From positions 1 through 64,000 of the forward strand of contig CAZKPS010000001.1 in NCBI GenBank assembly GCA_964554765.1: a DNA stretch of 64,000 bases. The letters run 5' to 3'. The notes beneath the pieces were generated by a model that saw only the letters and a list, made by a program, of their open reading frames with translations, was not told the DNA's origin and searched no databases. The DNA comes from JAQBQZ01 sp964554765 (GTDB lineage: Bacteria; Patescibacteriota; Minisyncoccia; Phycocordibacterales; CAIRYW01). The position numbers were made by a program, and so were the translations under genes. Numbering within the stretch: the first letter of the stretch is position 1; each line of letters opens with the position of its first letter. Shown here one piece after another: positions 16,413 to 24,806 of this stretch.

Positions 16413-16766
16413 TTATTTCTTCTTTGAGACTTTCTTTACAGGATTCAAATGCTTCTTCAGCTGTTTCCAATATCCCTTGAGCTCTTTTGCGACAGCATCA
16501 ACCTCATCACCATGCTCTGCTCGCATCTTTTCATATTTCTGCATTACTGTCGCAACAGTTTGATTGTAAGATTCCTCTGAGATATCTTTTGCTTTCTCAA
16601 TCTTCTCGAGCACTTCTGCCTTTGCCTTAAGTGCCCAGCTCTTTATCTTCTTCTTTGTCTTTGATCCCTCCTTTGTACCATAAATAAAATATGCTCCTGC
16701 TGCAGCTGCGAGAGTTGCTACTACTGCAATACCTGCACCCATTCCACTTTTTTCTGTTTTTGCCAT
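16413..16766 (-). CDS. YtxH-like membrane-anchored protein
   Basis: 117 residues. One N-terminal membrane helix (GAGIAVVATLAAAAGAYFIYG) is followed by a Lys/Glu-rich helix, GTKEGSKTKKKIKSWALKAK, and a basic tail (KKHLNPVKKVSKKK). The Gly-rich helix plus YGxKxGxKxR-type motif resembles the YtxH/gas-vesicle-like family, whose role is structural or unknown. It is followed upstream by another single-helix protein (16887-17162), which may be its partner. Confidence 0.75.
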   Translation of the reverse strand: MAKTEKSGMGAGIAVVATLAAAAGAYFIYGTKEGSKTKKKIKSWALKAKAEVLEKIEKAKDISEESYNQTVATVMQKYEKMRAEHGDEVDAVAKELKGYWKQLKKHLNPVKKVSKKK

Positions 16767-16800
16767 AAAAAAATTTTTACCCTGTAAAGTTTTGATTAAT

Positions 16801-16845
16801 GCATTAGACTTTTTGTCTAATGCTGGAAAATCATAGATTTTCCAT
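16801..16845. terminator. Two small hairpins between two membrane-protein genes
   Basis: GCATTAGAC-TTTTT-GTCTAATGC (16800-16822) and TGGAAAATC-ATA-GATTTTCCA (16823-16844). The second is followed by A-rich sequence; either could end the 16887-17162 transcript on the minus strand. Confidence 0.55.
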
Positions 16846-16886
16846 TAGTCAAATTTTTTTAGGGTGAATAATAATATTAATAACTG

Positions 16887-17162
16887 CTATTCCTTACTCT
16901 TTGACCTTCTCTTACTTCGAAGAATCCAAAGTGATGAAAGTATTGTCGCTATTGTTTTGCCTTTAGACTTTAGAGTCTCTCGAGCAGTCTTTAGATCATC
17001 TGCGATTTCATCTGTCTCTTGTTTTGCTCTTTTTGCAATGTATTTAATATCTGATGCGATACGAATAACATATGCAAGAGCAACAACAAGTACCAATGTC
17101 ACGATAATGACCGCGATAGTGGTGACAAAGAAAAACATATCTGACTTTGCAATACTTTCCAT
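16887..17162 (-). CDS. Small single-pass membrane protein
   Basis: 91 residues: one membrane helix (MFFFVTTIAVIIVTLVLVVALAYVI) then a charged helix with AKRAKQETDEIADDLKTARETLK and a basic end RSKRRSKSKE. No family assigned with confidence; the pattern is like DUF948/YtxG-type proteins. Paired with the YtxH-like gene downstream. Confidence 0.75.
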   Translation of the reverse strand: MESIAKSDMFFFVTTIAVIIVTLVLVVALAYVIRIASDIKYIAKRAKQETDEIADDLKTARETLKSKGKTIATILSSLWILRSKRRSKSKE

Positions 17163-17265
17163 AGTGATATTATAACATAAATCAATCGAAAGTTAGAAAG
17201 TCTCAAATTCACAAGTAAAAAATGAGGCTTGTGCGTCTTATTTATTCTCTTTTAGACTTTCAACT

Positions 17266-17829
17266 TTAAGACTTTTGACTATTGTTATGCACACAAACAC
17301 CATTTGATCCTATAGAACCAATGGTACACTCCCCACAATCATCACCACCACAAGCACTCTGTCCTACCTCAGAAAACATGACAGGGATTTTAAATGATGG
17401 AGGATTTGTACTACCGCTTGGATTATCAGCCTCAATGATAACAAATCCAGACTTACTGTGAGGTGGAGTAAATGGAATAATCCCCGAAAACCCTACACTC
17501 TCCACAGTCATCCAGTCATCGGTTGCAACGAGTGGTCCCTGCCCCAAAATCCTGCCATCCCTATCTACTATTTTTGAAATTATCTGGCCTTCAAAAAACC
17601 AAGTCCCAGACACACTTCCAGAAATAGTCACTGGATTTTCAATAAGTGTGTTCTGTTTCGGAGAAGTGATTATTACCTTATTTTTAAATGTTTTAGGGTT
17701 GTAGTATTGCTGTCTTGAGGCGACAGTTTCTATTTCTTTTGAAAAGGCATTGATCTGGCCTGTTATATAAAAATAAACGCCATATATAATTAAGATAGTG
17801 GTTAGAAAGTATGTAAATGATTTATGCAT
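17266..17829 (-). CDS. Membrane-anchored Gmad2-domain protein
   Basis: 187 residues. An N-terminal helix (FTYFLTTILIIYGVYFYI) anchors the protein or acts as a signal. Residues ~53-145 match the Gmad2 immunoglobulin-like domain known from spore germination and many CPR envelope proteins: IITSPKQNTLIENPVTISG, then a GTWFFEGQI strand and GFSGIIPFT. A Cys-rich tail follows (CGGDDCGECTIG...GVC) and could form disulphides outside the cell. Its role is probably envelope-related; nothing more can be said. Confidence 0.82.
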   Translation of the reverse strand: MHKSFTYFLTTILIIYGVYFYITGQINAFSKEIETVASRQQYYNPKTFKNKVIITSPKQNTLIENPVTISGSVSGTWFFEGQIISKIVDRDGRILGQGPLVATDDWMTVESVGFSGIIPFTPPHSKSGFVIIEADNPSGSTNPPSFKIPVMFSEVGQSACGGDDCGECTIGSIGSNGVCVHNNSQKS

Positions 17830-17837
17830 TGAATATA

Positions 17838-18224
17838 TTAGTGATGTGTCAATTCCTCTTTTGTGACTCTTATATCATGTGTACCAACAACAATACAGAC
17901 AACTCCAGTCACGAGGTGCAGAATATTTCCTGCACCATTAACTGTGATAAGTCCTAATATTTTACCAATATCAAACCCAGTAAACCATCCCCCAAGAACT
18001 GCGAGTACGAGCAGTATCACACCAACTGTTCGAACAGCCCTCAGGAGCAGTATATCGTCCCACAAAGCAATCCCAATAAGAACAAATCCAATAAGAAGAT
18101 GAATGAAGTTATGCAAAAAGTCAGTTGCCAAGATTGCATTGTGCCCTATAAAGTCGTTTGGATAGACAGAACCGAGCGCAAGTAAAATAAAAATGCTACC
18201 AAAAATAATTGAAAAATTCCTCAT
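17838..18224 (-). CDS. Four-helix membrane protein, DUF4383-like
   Basis: 128 residues with four hydrophobic segments and the features HNFIHLLIGFVLIG and NGAGNILHLVTGV, in which two Asn/His-containing helices repeat a HxxHLLxG-type pattern. This resembles DUF4383 membrane proteins. The gene starts 4 bp downstream of the kinase-like gene and ends 9 bp before the Gmad2 gene, so the three are likely an operon. Confidence 0.75.
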   Translation of the reverse strand: MRNFSIIFGSIFILLALGSVYPNDFIGHNAILATDFLHNFIHLLIGFVLIGIALWDDILLLRAVRTVGVILLVLAVLGGWFTGFDIGKILGLITVNGAGNILHLVTGVVCIVVGTHDIRVTKEELTHH

Positions 18225-18227
18225 ATA

Positions 18228-18764
18228 TTACAACATAATATTTTTACTTTTTAATCCTTCGATTATTTTGTCGGCAATATCCTCAGGAGTAATGTGAGTA
18301 GTATCTATAACAAGATCAAAGTTCTTAGGATCATTAACATTCTTGATACCATAATATTTGAGGAATCTGTCATAAATAGAATTCTCTCTTTGGATAGTCT
18401 CAGCTTGTACAGTCACAATATCTTTTTTCTCTCTTTGTGCCACACGACGAGTTCTCTCCTCAAAATCACACTCAAAACAGACCTTGAATGAATCAGGGAT
18501 AAACTTCCACCCGAGTCGAGCCTCGACAATGAAGTTGTCATTTTCCTTACCGAAATCTTCGATAACCTTATCTCGCGCAATATCAATACTTTTATCGTAT
18601 CGTGAGAGCTCATCAATCTCATTAAGAGTGAGGTTCATTCTCCTCGCAGTCTCACGAGCAAAGTCTCCACCCGAAAAAGACTTATAACCAAGTTTTTCAC
18701 AGAGAATCCGGCAAACAGTCCCTTTTCCTGTCCCTGCGAGCCCAAATATAGTGATTTTTGCCAT
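18228..18764 (-). CDS. Cytidylate-kinase-like P-loop kinase
   Basis: 178 residues. P-loop GLAGTGKGT at residues 8-16, FSGGDFARETARRMN like the archaeal-type CMP kinase substrate segment, and a LID-like stretch RTRRVAQREKKDI. It phosphorylates CMP/dCMP in related proteins, so it may fill the cmk role here. Archaeal-type cytidylate kinases are of this size. It could also act on another nucleoside monophosphate. Confidence 0.82.
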   Translation of the reverse strand: MAKITIFGLAGTGKGTVCRILCEKLGYKSFSGGDFARETARRMNLTLNEIDELSRYDKSIDIARDKVIEDFGKENDNFIVEARLGWKFIPDSFKVCFECDFEERTRRVAQREKKDIVTVQAETIQRENSIYDRFLKYYGIKNVNDPKNFDLVIDTTHITPEDIADKIIEGLKSKNIML

Positions 18765-18774
18765 ATGAGAAATA

Positions 18775-18866
18775 GTATATAGTATATTGAATATAGTATC
18801 TAGTATTGAACAACGAGGCGCCGTAGGCGCCTCGTTGTTTGTTCTATATACAATACTCTACATTCA
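18775..18866. repeat. Composite spacer: A/T arms around a GC hairpin
   Basis: AACAACGAGGCGCC / GGCGCCTCGTTGTT with a GTA tip (18809-18839) sits between GTATATAGTATATTGAATAT-type words and TATATACAATACTCTACATTC. The arms are roughly complementary. It acts as terminator for the ABC exporter gene or the neighbouring unit. Confidence 0.75.
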
Positions 18867-18871
18867 ATCTC

Positions 18872-20626
18872 CTACTTAATAAATCCTCCGTACTGATGCT
18901 CCCAGAAGTTCTGGTATATCCCCTTCTTTGCTACAAGCTCTTTATGATTTCCCTCTTCGACTATCTTACCTTTCTCCATTACAATAATCCGATCCATTTT
19001 TTCGATTGTCGATAGTCTGTGAGCAATAACAATCGTAGTCTTGCCTTGCATAAGTACCTCGAGCGCTTCTTTGATGTGGGTTTCGGACACTGAGTCGAGT
19101 GCGCTTGTCGCCTCATCAAGAATAAGTATAGGAGCGTTTTTAAGTATTGCACGCGCAATAGCTACCCGCTGTCTTTCACCACCAGAAAGCTTCACCCCTC
19201 TCTCACCGACGAGAGTATCATATCCGTGAGAAAGTGAACCAATAAATTCGTGAGCATGGGCTTTTTTAGCAGCGTCAATTATTTCTTTCATTGTTACTCC
19301 TGGTTTCCCATAACCGATATTTTCTGCGAGTGTTCTATGGAATAGAATCGGATCTTGTGGGACATACGACACCACAGAACGTAGATCATCCTGTGTAACA
19401 TTCCTGATATCCTGACCATCAATTTTTATACTACCCTCTGTTACATCTGCAAAACGAAGAAGGATTTTGGTAAGTGTTGTCTTACCGGCACCCGATGTTC
19501 CAACCACTCCCACTCTCTCACCTGCGTGGATTTTCAGATTGAAATCATCAAGAATCCTTACACTGCTTTTATATGAGAAGCCGACTTTATCAAAAACAAT
19601 ATTACCCTCTTTCATCTTTAACAATTCGGGATTAGCTATATCAGTAATTTCAATAGATGTGTTTAATATTTGAACAAATTCATCCGCATTTGCGATTGAA
19701 TCCGAGAGTTTTCTGATTGCACTCCCGAGCCCACCAAGTCTATTAAACAGTGTTGTTCCATAAGATATTACTAGCACAATTGTTCCAGCTGAGGCTTGTC
19801 CTCTCCCCCAAAGGAAGATGGCTACAAATATGAGCGATGATTTAGCAAGAAGAGTAATCACAGACTGAATACCATATGTCATATTTGAAAATGACCACGC
19901 TCTATGACGTGCAGATCTGTCTTCTTCTAAGACCGAGCCAAAATATACTCTCTCATCTTTTTGGGATGAAAATAGCTTTAGGTTAAGTACATTGGAAACA
20001 ATATCAGAAAGCACTCCTGTGAGTTTGGATTCCTTTTCGCTTCTCACTCTTTCAAGCGGAATCCTTTTGTAGGTGAAAAACACAACGCTGGCAAAAAATA
20101 TTGCAAACCATACAAGCGCTACAAGTCCCAAAGTAAACGAATTACTAAAGAGCACATAGATAATTCCAACAACAGTCACTACTGCATAGAGAAATTCTCG
20201 AATAATGAAGCTTATAATTACATCGAGCGCTGCAACAAATTTCTTTAGCTTGTTCACTAATGATCCAGCGAAGTTATTCGTAAAAAACTGATACGAATGA
20301 CTCGTGAGTGAATACATGGAATAATCCGCGACTTTCACCATACCATCAGAGATAGCCTTAATATCGATATATTCAAAAAATCTGTCGAGCACTGTCGAAA
20401 GAATCCCTGTAAGCACAATAAGATACAGAAAATGCACCACGGTATCATAAGCACTTCCCCTCAAAATAGCATCTACTATACCCTGATAATAAATCGGTGC
20501 AAGTACGGATGTAATATAAGTGCTCACAGCAAAAAGCAACGCTTCAAGGGTGAATAAATAAATATACTTACTTCCCAGAGCGTCCCTATAGTGACGATAA
20601 ATCGATTTTTGCTTTTCTTTTTTCAT
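18872..20626 (-). CDS. ABC exporter (fused permease and ATPase)
   Basis: 584 residues in the half-transporter layout of MsbA/lipid or drug exporters. Six membrane segments fill residues ~25-300. The ATPase follows with Walker A GTSGAGKTTL (about 379), Q-loop SYVPQDPILFHRT, signature LSGGERQRVAIAR (about 480) and Walker B ILILDEATSALDS. All catalytic motifs are intact, so a homodimer would be active. The substrate is not known. The window holds no adjacent partner half. Confidence 0.92.
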   Translation of the reverse strand: MKKEKQKSIYRHYRDALGSKYIYLFTLEALLFAVSTYITSVLAPIYYQGIVDAILRGSAYDTVVHFLYLIVLTGILSTVLDRFFEYIDIKAISDGMVKVADYSMYSLTSHSYQFFTNNFAGSLVNKLKKFVAALDVIISFIIREFLYAVVTVVGIIYVLFSNSFTLGLVALVWFAIFFASVVFFTYKRIPLERVRSEKESKLTGVLSDIVSNVLNLKLFSSQKDERVYFGSVLEEDRSARHRAWSFSNMTYGIQSVITLLAKSSLIFVAIFLWGRGQASAGTIVLVISYGTTLFNRLGGLGSAIRKLSDSIANADEFVQILNTSIEITDIANPELLKMKEGNIVFDKVGFSYKSSVRILDDFNLKIHAGERVGVVGTSGAGKTTLTKILLRFADVTEGSIKIDGQDIRNVTQDDLRSVVSYVPQDPILFHRTLAENIGYGKPGVTMKEIIDAAKKAHAHEFIGSLSHGYDTLVGERGVKLSGGERQRVAIARAILKNAPILILDEATSALDSVSETHIKEALEVLMQGKTTIVIAHRLSTIEKMDRIIVMEKGKIVEEGNHKELVAKKGIYQNFWEHQYGGFIK

Positions 20627-20720
20627 AAATTAATAGAGCATCTAAATGATTAAAATCATTTTTTAATAATTCTATGAGGCACAAATGTGCCTTGCATAGT
20701 ATAGAAATCTCGCAAGAGAT

Positions 20721-21041
20721 TTATAGATTTGTTTGAGCCTCTCCTGAAGCTGGAGTACTGTCTTCCAATTCGACAGCTTTCTCTTCGGTTGTTGCAATAG
20801 TTTTTTCAGGTTTTGCTTCGTGTCGAGTAGTATCCTTTGGTCGATTCTCAACAAATGAGTCGTGTTTTCGGTGTCGATGATGTTTTTTCATTACCTCATC
20901 GTGAATAGATCTCATGGCAAAATAGAGTATTGTAGCGCCCGCCACAACAGAGAATCCGTACTTGAATCCGTGACTGAATCCTGTAAAAGGTATGATTACA
21001 AGGAGTAATCCAATGATTGTATGTAGTCTATTTATTTTCAT
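20721..21041 (-). CDS. Small membrane protein with charged tail
   Basis: About 106 residues from the ATG at 21041 (MKINRLHTIIGLLLVIIPF); an alternative ATG at 21077 would overlap rsmI. Two membrane helices are followed by a His/Arg/Lys-rich stretch (KKHHRHRKHDS) and an acidic, Pro/Thr-rich disordered tail. No family recognised. Lies 19 bp after rsmI and likely shares its transcript. Confidence 0.65.
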   Translation of the reverse strand: MKINRLHTIIGLLLVIIPFTGFSHGFKYGFSVVAGATILYFAMRSIHDEVMKKHHRHRKHDSFVENRPKDTTRHEAKPEKTIATTEEKAVELEDSTPASGEAQTNL

Positions 21042-21060
21042 CCAAGCATTATAACACAGA

Positions 21061-21735
21061 TTACCTATTGTAGACAATTACCACAAACTCCCCTCGAACC
21101 TTGTCAGCATTAGCCGCAAAATACTCCAAAACCTCAGCAGGGGTACCAATCACATACTGCTCGAATATCTTTGTAATCTCTTTTGCCACTTGTACCTGTC
21201 TTTCGGGTGCAAACTTAACCAATGACTCAAGAGTCTTCATGAGTCTGTGAGGCGATTCATAAAAGATATACGGTCGTTCTGATGCTGCGATTTCTTTAAA
21301 CAATGTCTCTCTACCCTTTTTATGTGGTAGGAATCCCAGGAATGTGAATTCGCCTCCCACGATTCCACTTGTTGAAAATGCGGATGTAAGTGCAGATGCA
21401 CCAGGGACTGCAAAAATAGGCATCTCTGGTAATTCTTCACGAACTTTTTTTACAAGTAGTGACCCTGGATCAGAGATAGCTGGTGTTCCCGCATCAGAGA
21501 CGAGTGCAATATTTCGTCCATCTGCGAGCATTGCGATAATTGAGTCAATCTTTGAAAGCTTCGATTGTGCGTGATATGACTGTGTCATAGTCTTAATTTC
21601 GTAGTGATTAAGAAGTTTTCTCGTCTCACGAGTATCTTCGCACAAGACCAGATCCACTTCTTTCAAAATCCGAAGCGCTCGAAGTGTAACGTCTTCGAGA
21701 TTACCTATTGGGGTTGCGATGATATATAAGCTCAT
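21061..21735 (-). CDS. rsmI: 16S rRNA (cytidine-1402-2'-O)-methyltransferase
   Basis: Methylates the ribose of C1402 in the decoding centre. 224 residues with the SAM-binding N-terminus LYIIATPIGNLEDVTLRALR, the CEDTRETRKLLNH motif, LVSDAGTPAISDPG and PGASALTSAFSTSG. This is the tetrapyrrole-methylase-fold family. Slightly shorter than the usual 280 residues because the C-terminal extension is missing, which is common in reduced genomes. Confidence 0.95.
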   Translation of the reverse strand: MSLYIIATPIGNLEDVTLRALRILKEVDLVLCEDTRETRKLLNHYEIKTMTQSYHAQSKLSKIDSIIAMLADGRNIALVSDAGTPAISDPGSLLVKKVREELPEMPIFAVPGASALTSAFSTSGIVGGEFTFLGFLPHKKGRETLFKEIAASERPYIFYESPHRLMKTLESLVKFAPERQVQVAKEITKIFEQYVIGTPAEVLEYFAANADKVRGEFVVIVYNR

Positions 21736-21762
21736 AATAAATAATGAATGATTTAAAAAAAA

Positions 21763-22347
21763 TTATTTTATTGATTTGAAAGTCAAAAGAATTTGATTAA
21801 TAATTTTTGAATACAGATTGAAAGGGTTGGCTGAGCAATTTAAATCAAGTATCTGACCTTTTGATGGAAAATTTAAAAGATAAAACATTTGACTTTTATC
21901 TCCGCCGAGGTCTTCTTGAGGATAAAAACGCACTATACTTTTTCTATCTAGCGCAACTTTATCAAATTTCCCAAAATTTTTTTCGTATTTACCTTCTAGC
22001 ACATCATCTATTTGATAGTAATCATCATCTGACATGTCCATTAATACACATTGTATTGAAGTGGTTCTATAATCCGGTAATTTTACTGTGATAATTTCAT
22101 TAGGCACAACCGCCCCCTCAATTATAAAACTTTCCGGATACTTAAATTCAAACCCATACTTCTCATTCCTGTATGTTTTCCAATCTTTAGTGTCTATATC
22201 GCTTTGACTTTGTACTTCAACAGGTTTGATATCAGACACCTTTTTAAATTCTGATTTGAAATAGAAACCAAGACAAATAGCTCCCGCGAGCACAATAACT
22301 GCGAGAAGTTCTGAATACCAAGTGACTTTGTTCCAGATTATTTTCAT
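21763..22347 (-). CDS. Membrane-anchored PsbP-like lipoprotein-type protein
   Basis: 194 residues. One N-terminal membrane helix (LLAVIVLAGAICLGFYF) then an extracellular part. KTYRNEKYGFEFKYPESF at about residue 57 is the start motif of the PsbP/MOG1-like fold found in many CPR surface proteins. No lipobox cysteine in the right place is certain. Function unknown. Confidence 0.75.
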   Translation of the reverse strand: MKIIWNKVTWYSELLAVIVLAGAICLGFYFKSEFKKVSDIKPVEVQSQSDIDTKDWKTYRNEKYGFEFKYPESFIIEGAVVPNEIITVKLPDYRTTSIQCVLMDMSDDDYYQIDDVLEGKYEKNFGKFDKVALDRKSIVRFYPQEDLGGDKSQMFYLLNFPSKGQILDLNCSANPFNLYSKIINQILLTFKSIK

Positions 22348-22360
22348 TTTAATACTTTAC

Positions 22361-22663
22361 TTATTTCTCTAAAATCTTTTTTATTTCTGGATTATCAATA
22401 TCATAAGTCACCAGTATTTCTTTTGTATGTACAAGCTCACTTATTAGCTCCTTTACCCTGTTTATCTCTCCTACTGGTACACTATGATCTCGAGTCATCT
22501 TTTCGAGCCGTAGGTACAGAGCATCTCGAACATCATTATGATATTTTTGAGTCAAATCACGTGAAAAGTCCCCTTCTCGTACAAGTGAGTACATAGAAAT
22601 ACCTCCTTCATTCATCACAATATCTGTCGGTACCAAAAAATATTTTCTATTTTTCTTTGCCAT
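22361..22663 (-). CDS. Hypothetical soluble protein
   Basis: 100 residues with basic start MAKKNRKYFLVPTDIVMNEG and helical, charged body. No membrane segment or recognised motif. Sits 15 bp before radC in the same direction and 13 bp after the PsbP-like gene, so a common transcript is likely. Confidence 0.65.
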   Translation of the reverse strand: MAKKNRKYFLVPTDIVMNEGGISMYSLVREGDFSRDLTQKYHNDVRDALYLRLEKMTRDHSVPVGEINRVKELISELVHTKEILVTYDIDNPEIKKILEK

Positions 22664-22678
22664 AATGTTTTAAAAAAA

Positions 22679-23413
22679 TTAATAATTTGACGGGACACTT
22701 GCAAACTTATCTTTGCATATAATAACATGATCAAGGACTTTTATACCCATAATCTTCCCCGCTTCTACAATCTGTTTTGTTACCTCTATGTCGGCATCAC
22801 TCGCCTTTGGGCTTCCAGCTGGATGGTTGTGAGCGAGTATCACCGCAACAGCCCCATATTCAAGTGCAGGACCAAAAACCTCTCGCGGATGAATGATATT
22901 AGCATCTATCGTGCCGATAGATATCACTTCATCATGAATGAGCTTATAGTGCGAGTTGAGATAGAGTCCGCGAAGATGTTCCTTTGGAAGACTGCGCATA
23001 TCTACCAAATATTCATAAATATCTTTTGCTGTTCGAATGACGGGCATCTGGCTATTTTTCTTTTCGAAGAATCTCCGACCGAGTTCTATACAAGCCACTA
23101 TCTGTGTCGCTTTTATAAGTGGAATATCCAGATCCTCTGAGAGCTTTTTTGGATCTGCTCTCCCGATAAGTGCTTTCTCCCCATATTCCTTCATCACTCT
23201 TCCTGACATCTCAAGTACCCCTTCTTTCTTTGTACCTGTATTCAAGACGATTGCGAGCAATTCTTGAACAGAGAGTGTTGATGCACCGAGCTTTGATAAC
23301 TTTTCTCTCGGTTTGTCTTCTGGGGGGAGATCACGAATCGTCAAAACATATTTTTTTGATGGTATACCTACATCCAAAAACTTATGTGAGTCAGTAATAG
23401 TATATGACTTCAT
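22679..23413 (-). CDS. radC: RadC family JAB/MPN-domain protein
   Basis: 244 residues. The JAMM metal motif reads HNHPAGSPKASDAD (about residues 195-208) with the upstream Glu in the E-containing strand of the domain. The N-terminal half has the UPF0758 helix-hairpin-helix region (DLPPEDKPREKLSKLGASTL, LSVQELLAIVLNTGTK). Role in DNA repair is traditional but doubtful; the domain resembles a metalloprotease or nuclease. The leader carries the TTTTTTAAACGGG-ATG words also seen before 3056. Confidence 0.92.
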   Translation of the reverse strand: MKSYTITDSHKFLDVGIPSKKYVLTIRDLPPEDKPREKLSKLGASTLSVQELLAIVLNTGTKKEGVLEMSGRVMKEYGEKALIGRADPKKLSEDLDIPLIKATQIVACIELGRRFFEKKNSQMPVIRTAKDIYEYLVDMRSLPKEHLRGLYLNSHYKLIHDEVISIGTIDANIIHPREVFGPALEYGAVAVILAHNHPAGSPKASDADIEVTKQIVEAGKIMGIKVLDHVIICKDKFASVPSNY

Positions 23414-23543
23414 CCCGTTTAAAAAAGGTTAGCAATTACTACTAATATTTTTTTATACTTTACATACATATTCAGTGACAAATTTAGACTTAGTAAATAA
23501 TTCGCTTTTCTAACGGGACTCGTATCCGCATCCTAGATTATAA

Positions 23544-24065
23544 TTATTCTGAATGGTTAACCTTCTTTGCACCATCAATAAGTCCTGAGATTGTTTGTCT
23601 GATTTTATCAGGATTATTGGCTGCGTAGAGATAGAATTCGTTTCGTGAACCAGCAGTCTGTATAAACACATCTCCGAATTTCATAAAAGTTGCAAGGATT
23701 CCATTAGATTCAGTCGTAATATCCTCTACATCTTCGAGTCTTACAGCCGATACCTCACGTGAAAAGAGTCCTTCATGATCAATATCAACCACCCTCTTGT
23801 TTGTGACTACCCATACATCAAGATAAAAATCTGTCCATTCAACATAAAATAGAATCCAGAGAACAGTGAGCCAAATAGTATAAGAAAAACCAATAATATA
23901 AATCCAATGTTCTAAATCAGCTTTTGGGATTGCGTAGAGAGATACAAAGAGAAATACAACAGGAATAAACGCAAGCACGACCATACTAATCCCCCATGTA
24001 AAAATCTTCCACCAATGCTTTCGAAATATTGCGACGATGTGCTCTCCTTGTTCAAGTGGAATCAT
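23544..24065 (-). CDS. PH-domain (bPH2/YdbS-like) membrane protein
   Basis: 173 residues. Two membrane helices (IFTWGISMVVLAFIPVVFLFVSLY and IYIIGFSYTIWLTVLWILFY) precede a small beta-rich domain: VTNKRVVDIDHEGLFSREVS then VRLEDVEDITTE. That is the bacterial PH-like domain of YdbS/YdbT proteins. The domain probably faces the cytoplasm. Function unknown. A two-helix protein gene lies 14 bp upstream. Confidence 0.85.
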   Translation of the reverse strand: MIPLEQGEHIVAIFRKHWWKIFTWGISMVVLAFIPVVFLFVSLYAIPKADLEHWIYIIGFSYTIWLTVLWILFYVEWTDFYLDVWVVTNKRVVDIDHEGLFSREVSAVRLEDVEDITTESNGILATFMKFGDVFIQTAGSRNEFYLYAANNPDKIRQTISGLIDGAKKVNHSE

Positions 24066-24079
24066 AAATATGTATTGTT

Positions 24080-24304
24080 TTAGATTTGTATAAAAAAATC
24101 AAAAGATAAAAAAAAGAGAAATATCATCCCACCAACAAAAATAAGTTGAAAGAGTCTGAATAGTACAGTATTGAGCTGAGAGTATTTAATCCAATGATAA
24201 AAGAGTGCAAATGTCATCCATCCGGCAAAAAGCCAAAAGACAACAAAACCTACCCAGAGATAGTGGGAGATATTAAAGTTTTGTAGGGTTTCGATGGAGA
24301 TCAT
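24080..24304 (-). CDS. Small two-helix membrane protein
   Basis: 74 residues, nearly all membrane: LWVGFVVFWLFAGWMTFALFYHW and LFQLIFVGGMIFLFFLSFDFF. No family known to me. Probably cotranscribed with the PH-domain gene. Confidence 0.65.
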   Translation of the reverse strand: MISIETLQNFNISHYLWVGFVVFWLFAGWMTFALFYHWIKYSQLNTVLFRLFQLIFVGGMIFLFFLSFDFFIQI

Positions 24305-24339
24305 GGAAAAATTATAGCATATAAAAATAAGATGTATTA

Positions 24340-24490
24340 GGGATTTCGATCCTTACAGGATCAGGTCACAGATAATTTTCTACTGAAAATTTTCGCAACC
24401 CTGTCTCGTGCCGTCGCACTCCGACGTTCCGGTTGGGTCCCCCCAACCTCACCTTTCGAGTGAGAAATGGGCGAGACCCATTTCGCAAGA
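24340..24490. repeat. Hairpin-chain repeat, copy A
   Basis: A run of small perfect hairpins: GATCC-TTACA-GGATC (24348-24362), AATTTTC-TACT-GAAAATT (24374-24391), GGTTGGG-TCCC-CCCAACC (24431-24448), AAATGGG-CGAGA-CCCATTT (24465-24483). The backbone CTCGTGCCGTCGCACTCCG recurs in altered form at 24716-24760 and 50101-50135. Confidence 0.7.
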
Positions 24491-24501
24491 GTTTTTTAGA
24501 A

Positions 24502-24648
24502 CTTTTATAAGAGATGAATTAGTACCGTATTCTGTGCGTGTATTAGGGTTCGAACCTAAGACCTTTCGAGTATCAGTCGAATGCTCTACCAGCTGAGCTA
24601 TACACGCACAGAATAAACTACATTTATTTAATTCATCTCTTATAAAAG
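24502..24648. repeat. Inverted repeat enclosing tRNA-Ile
   Basis: CTTTTATAAGAGATGAATT (24502-24520) and its exact complement (24630-24648), 19 bp each. Between them the acceptor stem of the tRNA is extended by ATTCTGT / ACAGAAT, giving a 14-bp stem. Confidence 0.85.
24535..24607 (-). tRNA. tRNA-Ile (anticodon GAU)
   Basis: 73 nt with all arms: acceptor GCGTGTA/TACACGC, D stem GCTC/GAGC with AGCTGGTA loop, anticodon stem TTCGA/TCGAA with loop CTGATAC (anticodon GAT), T arm TTAGG-TTCGAAC-CCTAA, discriminator A. CCA is not encoded. It lies about 1.1 kb downstream of the 16S gene on the same strand, not in a 16S-23S spacer. Confidence 0.95.
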
Positions 24649-24649
24649 A

Positions 24650-24772
24650 TCAAAAAGGTGTACAGTTCCTGTAAGGAATCAGTCGACCCTACAAGTTAAA
24701 GTCTACTGACTTTACTCGCAGGCCCACCTCGCGCCGTCGCGCTCCGGTCTTGCGCTCGCTATCTCTCGCTCA
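24650..24772. repeat. Hairpin-chain repeat, copy B
   Basis: Contains AAAGTC-TACT-GACTTT, which keeps the TACT loop of copy A with a different stem, and the backbone CTCGCGCCGTCGCGCTCCG then GTCTTGCGCTCGC. The stretch AAAAGGTGTACAGTTCCTGT near 24653-24680 is the reverse complement of 50008-50034. Confidence 0.65.
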
Positions 24773-24796
24773 CTCTACCAGCTGAGCTATACACGC
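24773..24796 (-). pseudogene. 24-nt 5' fragment of tRNA-Ile
   Basis: Exact duplicate of the first 24 nt of the tRNA at 24607 (acceptor strand, D arm to GAG), then unrelated sequence. It cannot fold as a tRNA. A promoter stands directly upstream of the fragment, so transcription probably starts here and runs to the intact tRNA. Confidence 0.8.
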
Positions 24797-24806
24797 ATAT
24801 CTCGAT

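Noticed and set aside
24408..24596. 62-codon ORF ending in GFEPKTFRVSVECSTS
   Set aside because: Its end is the antisense of tRNA-Ile and its start lies in the hairpin-chain repeat; a well-known type of false gene.
24773..24796. Second tRNA gene
   Set aside because: Only the first 24 nt of a tRNA are present; no anticodon arm or T arm follows.
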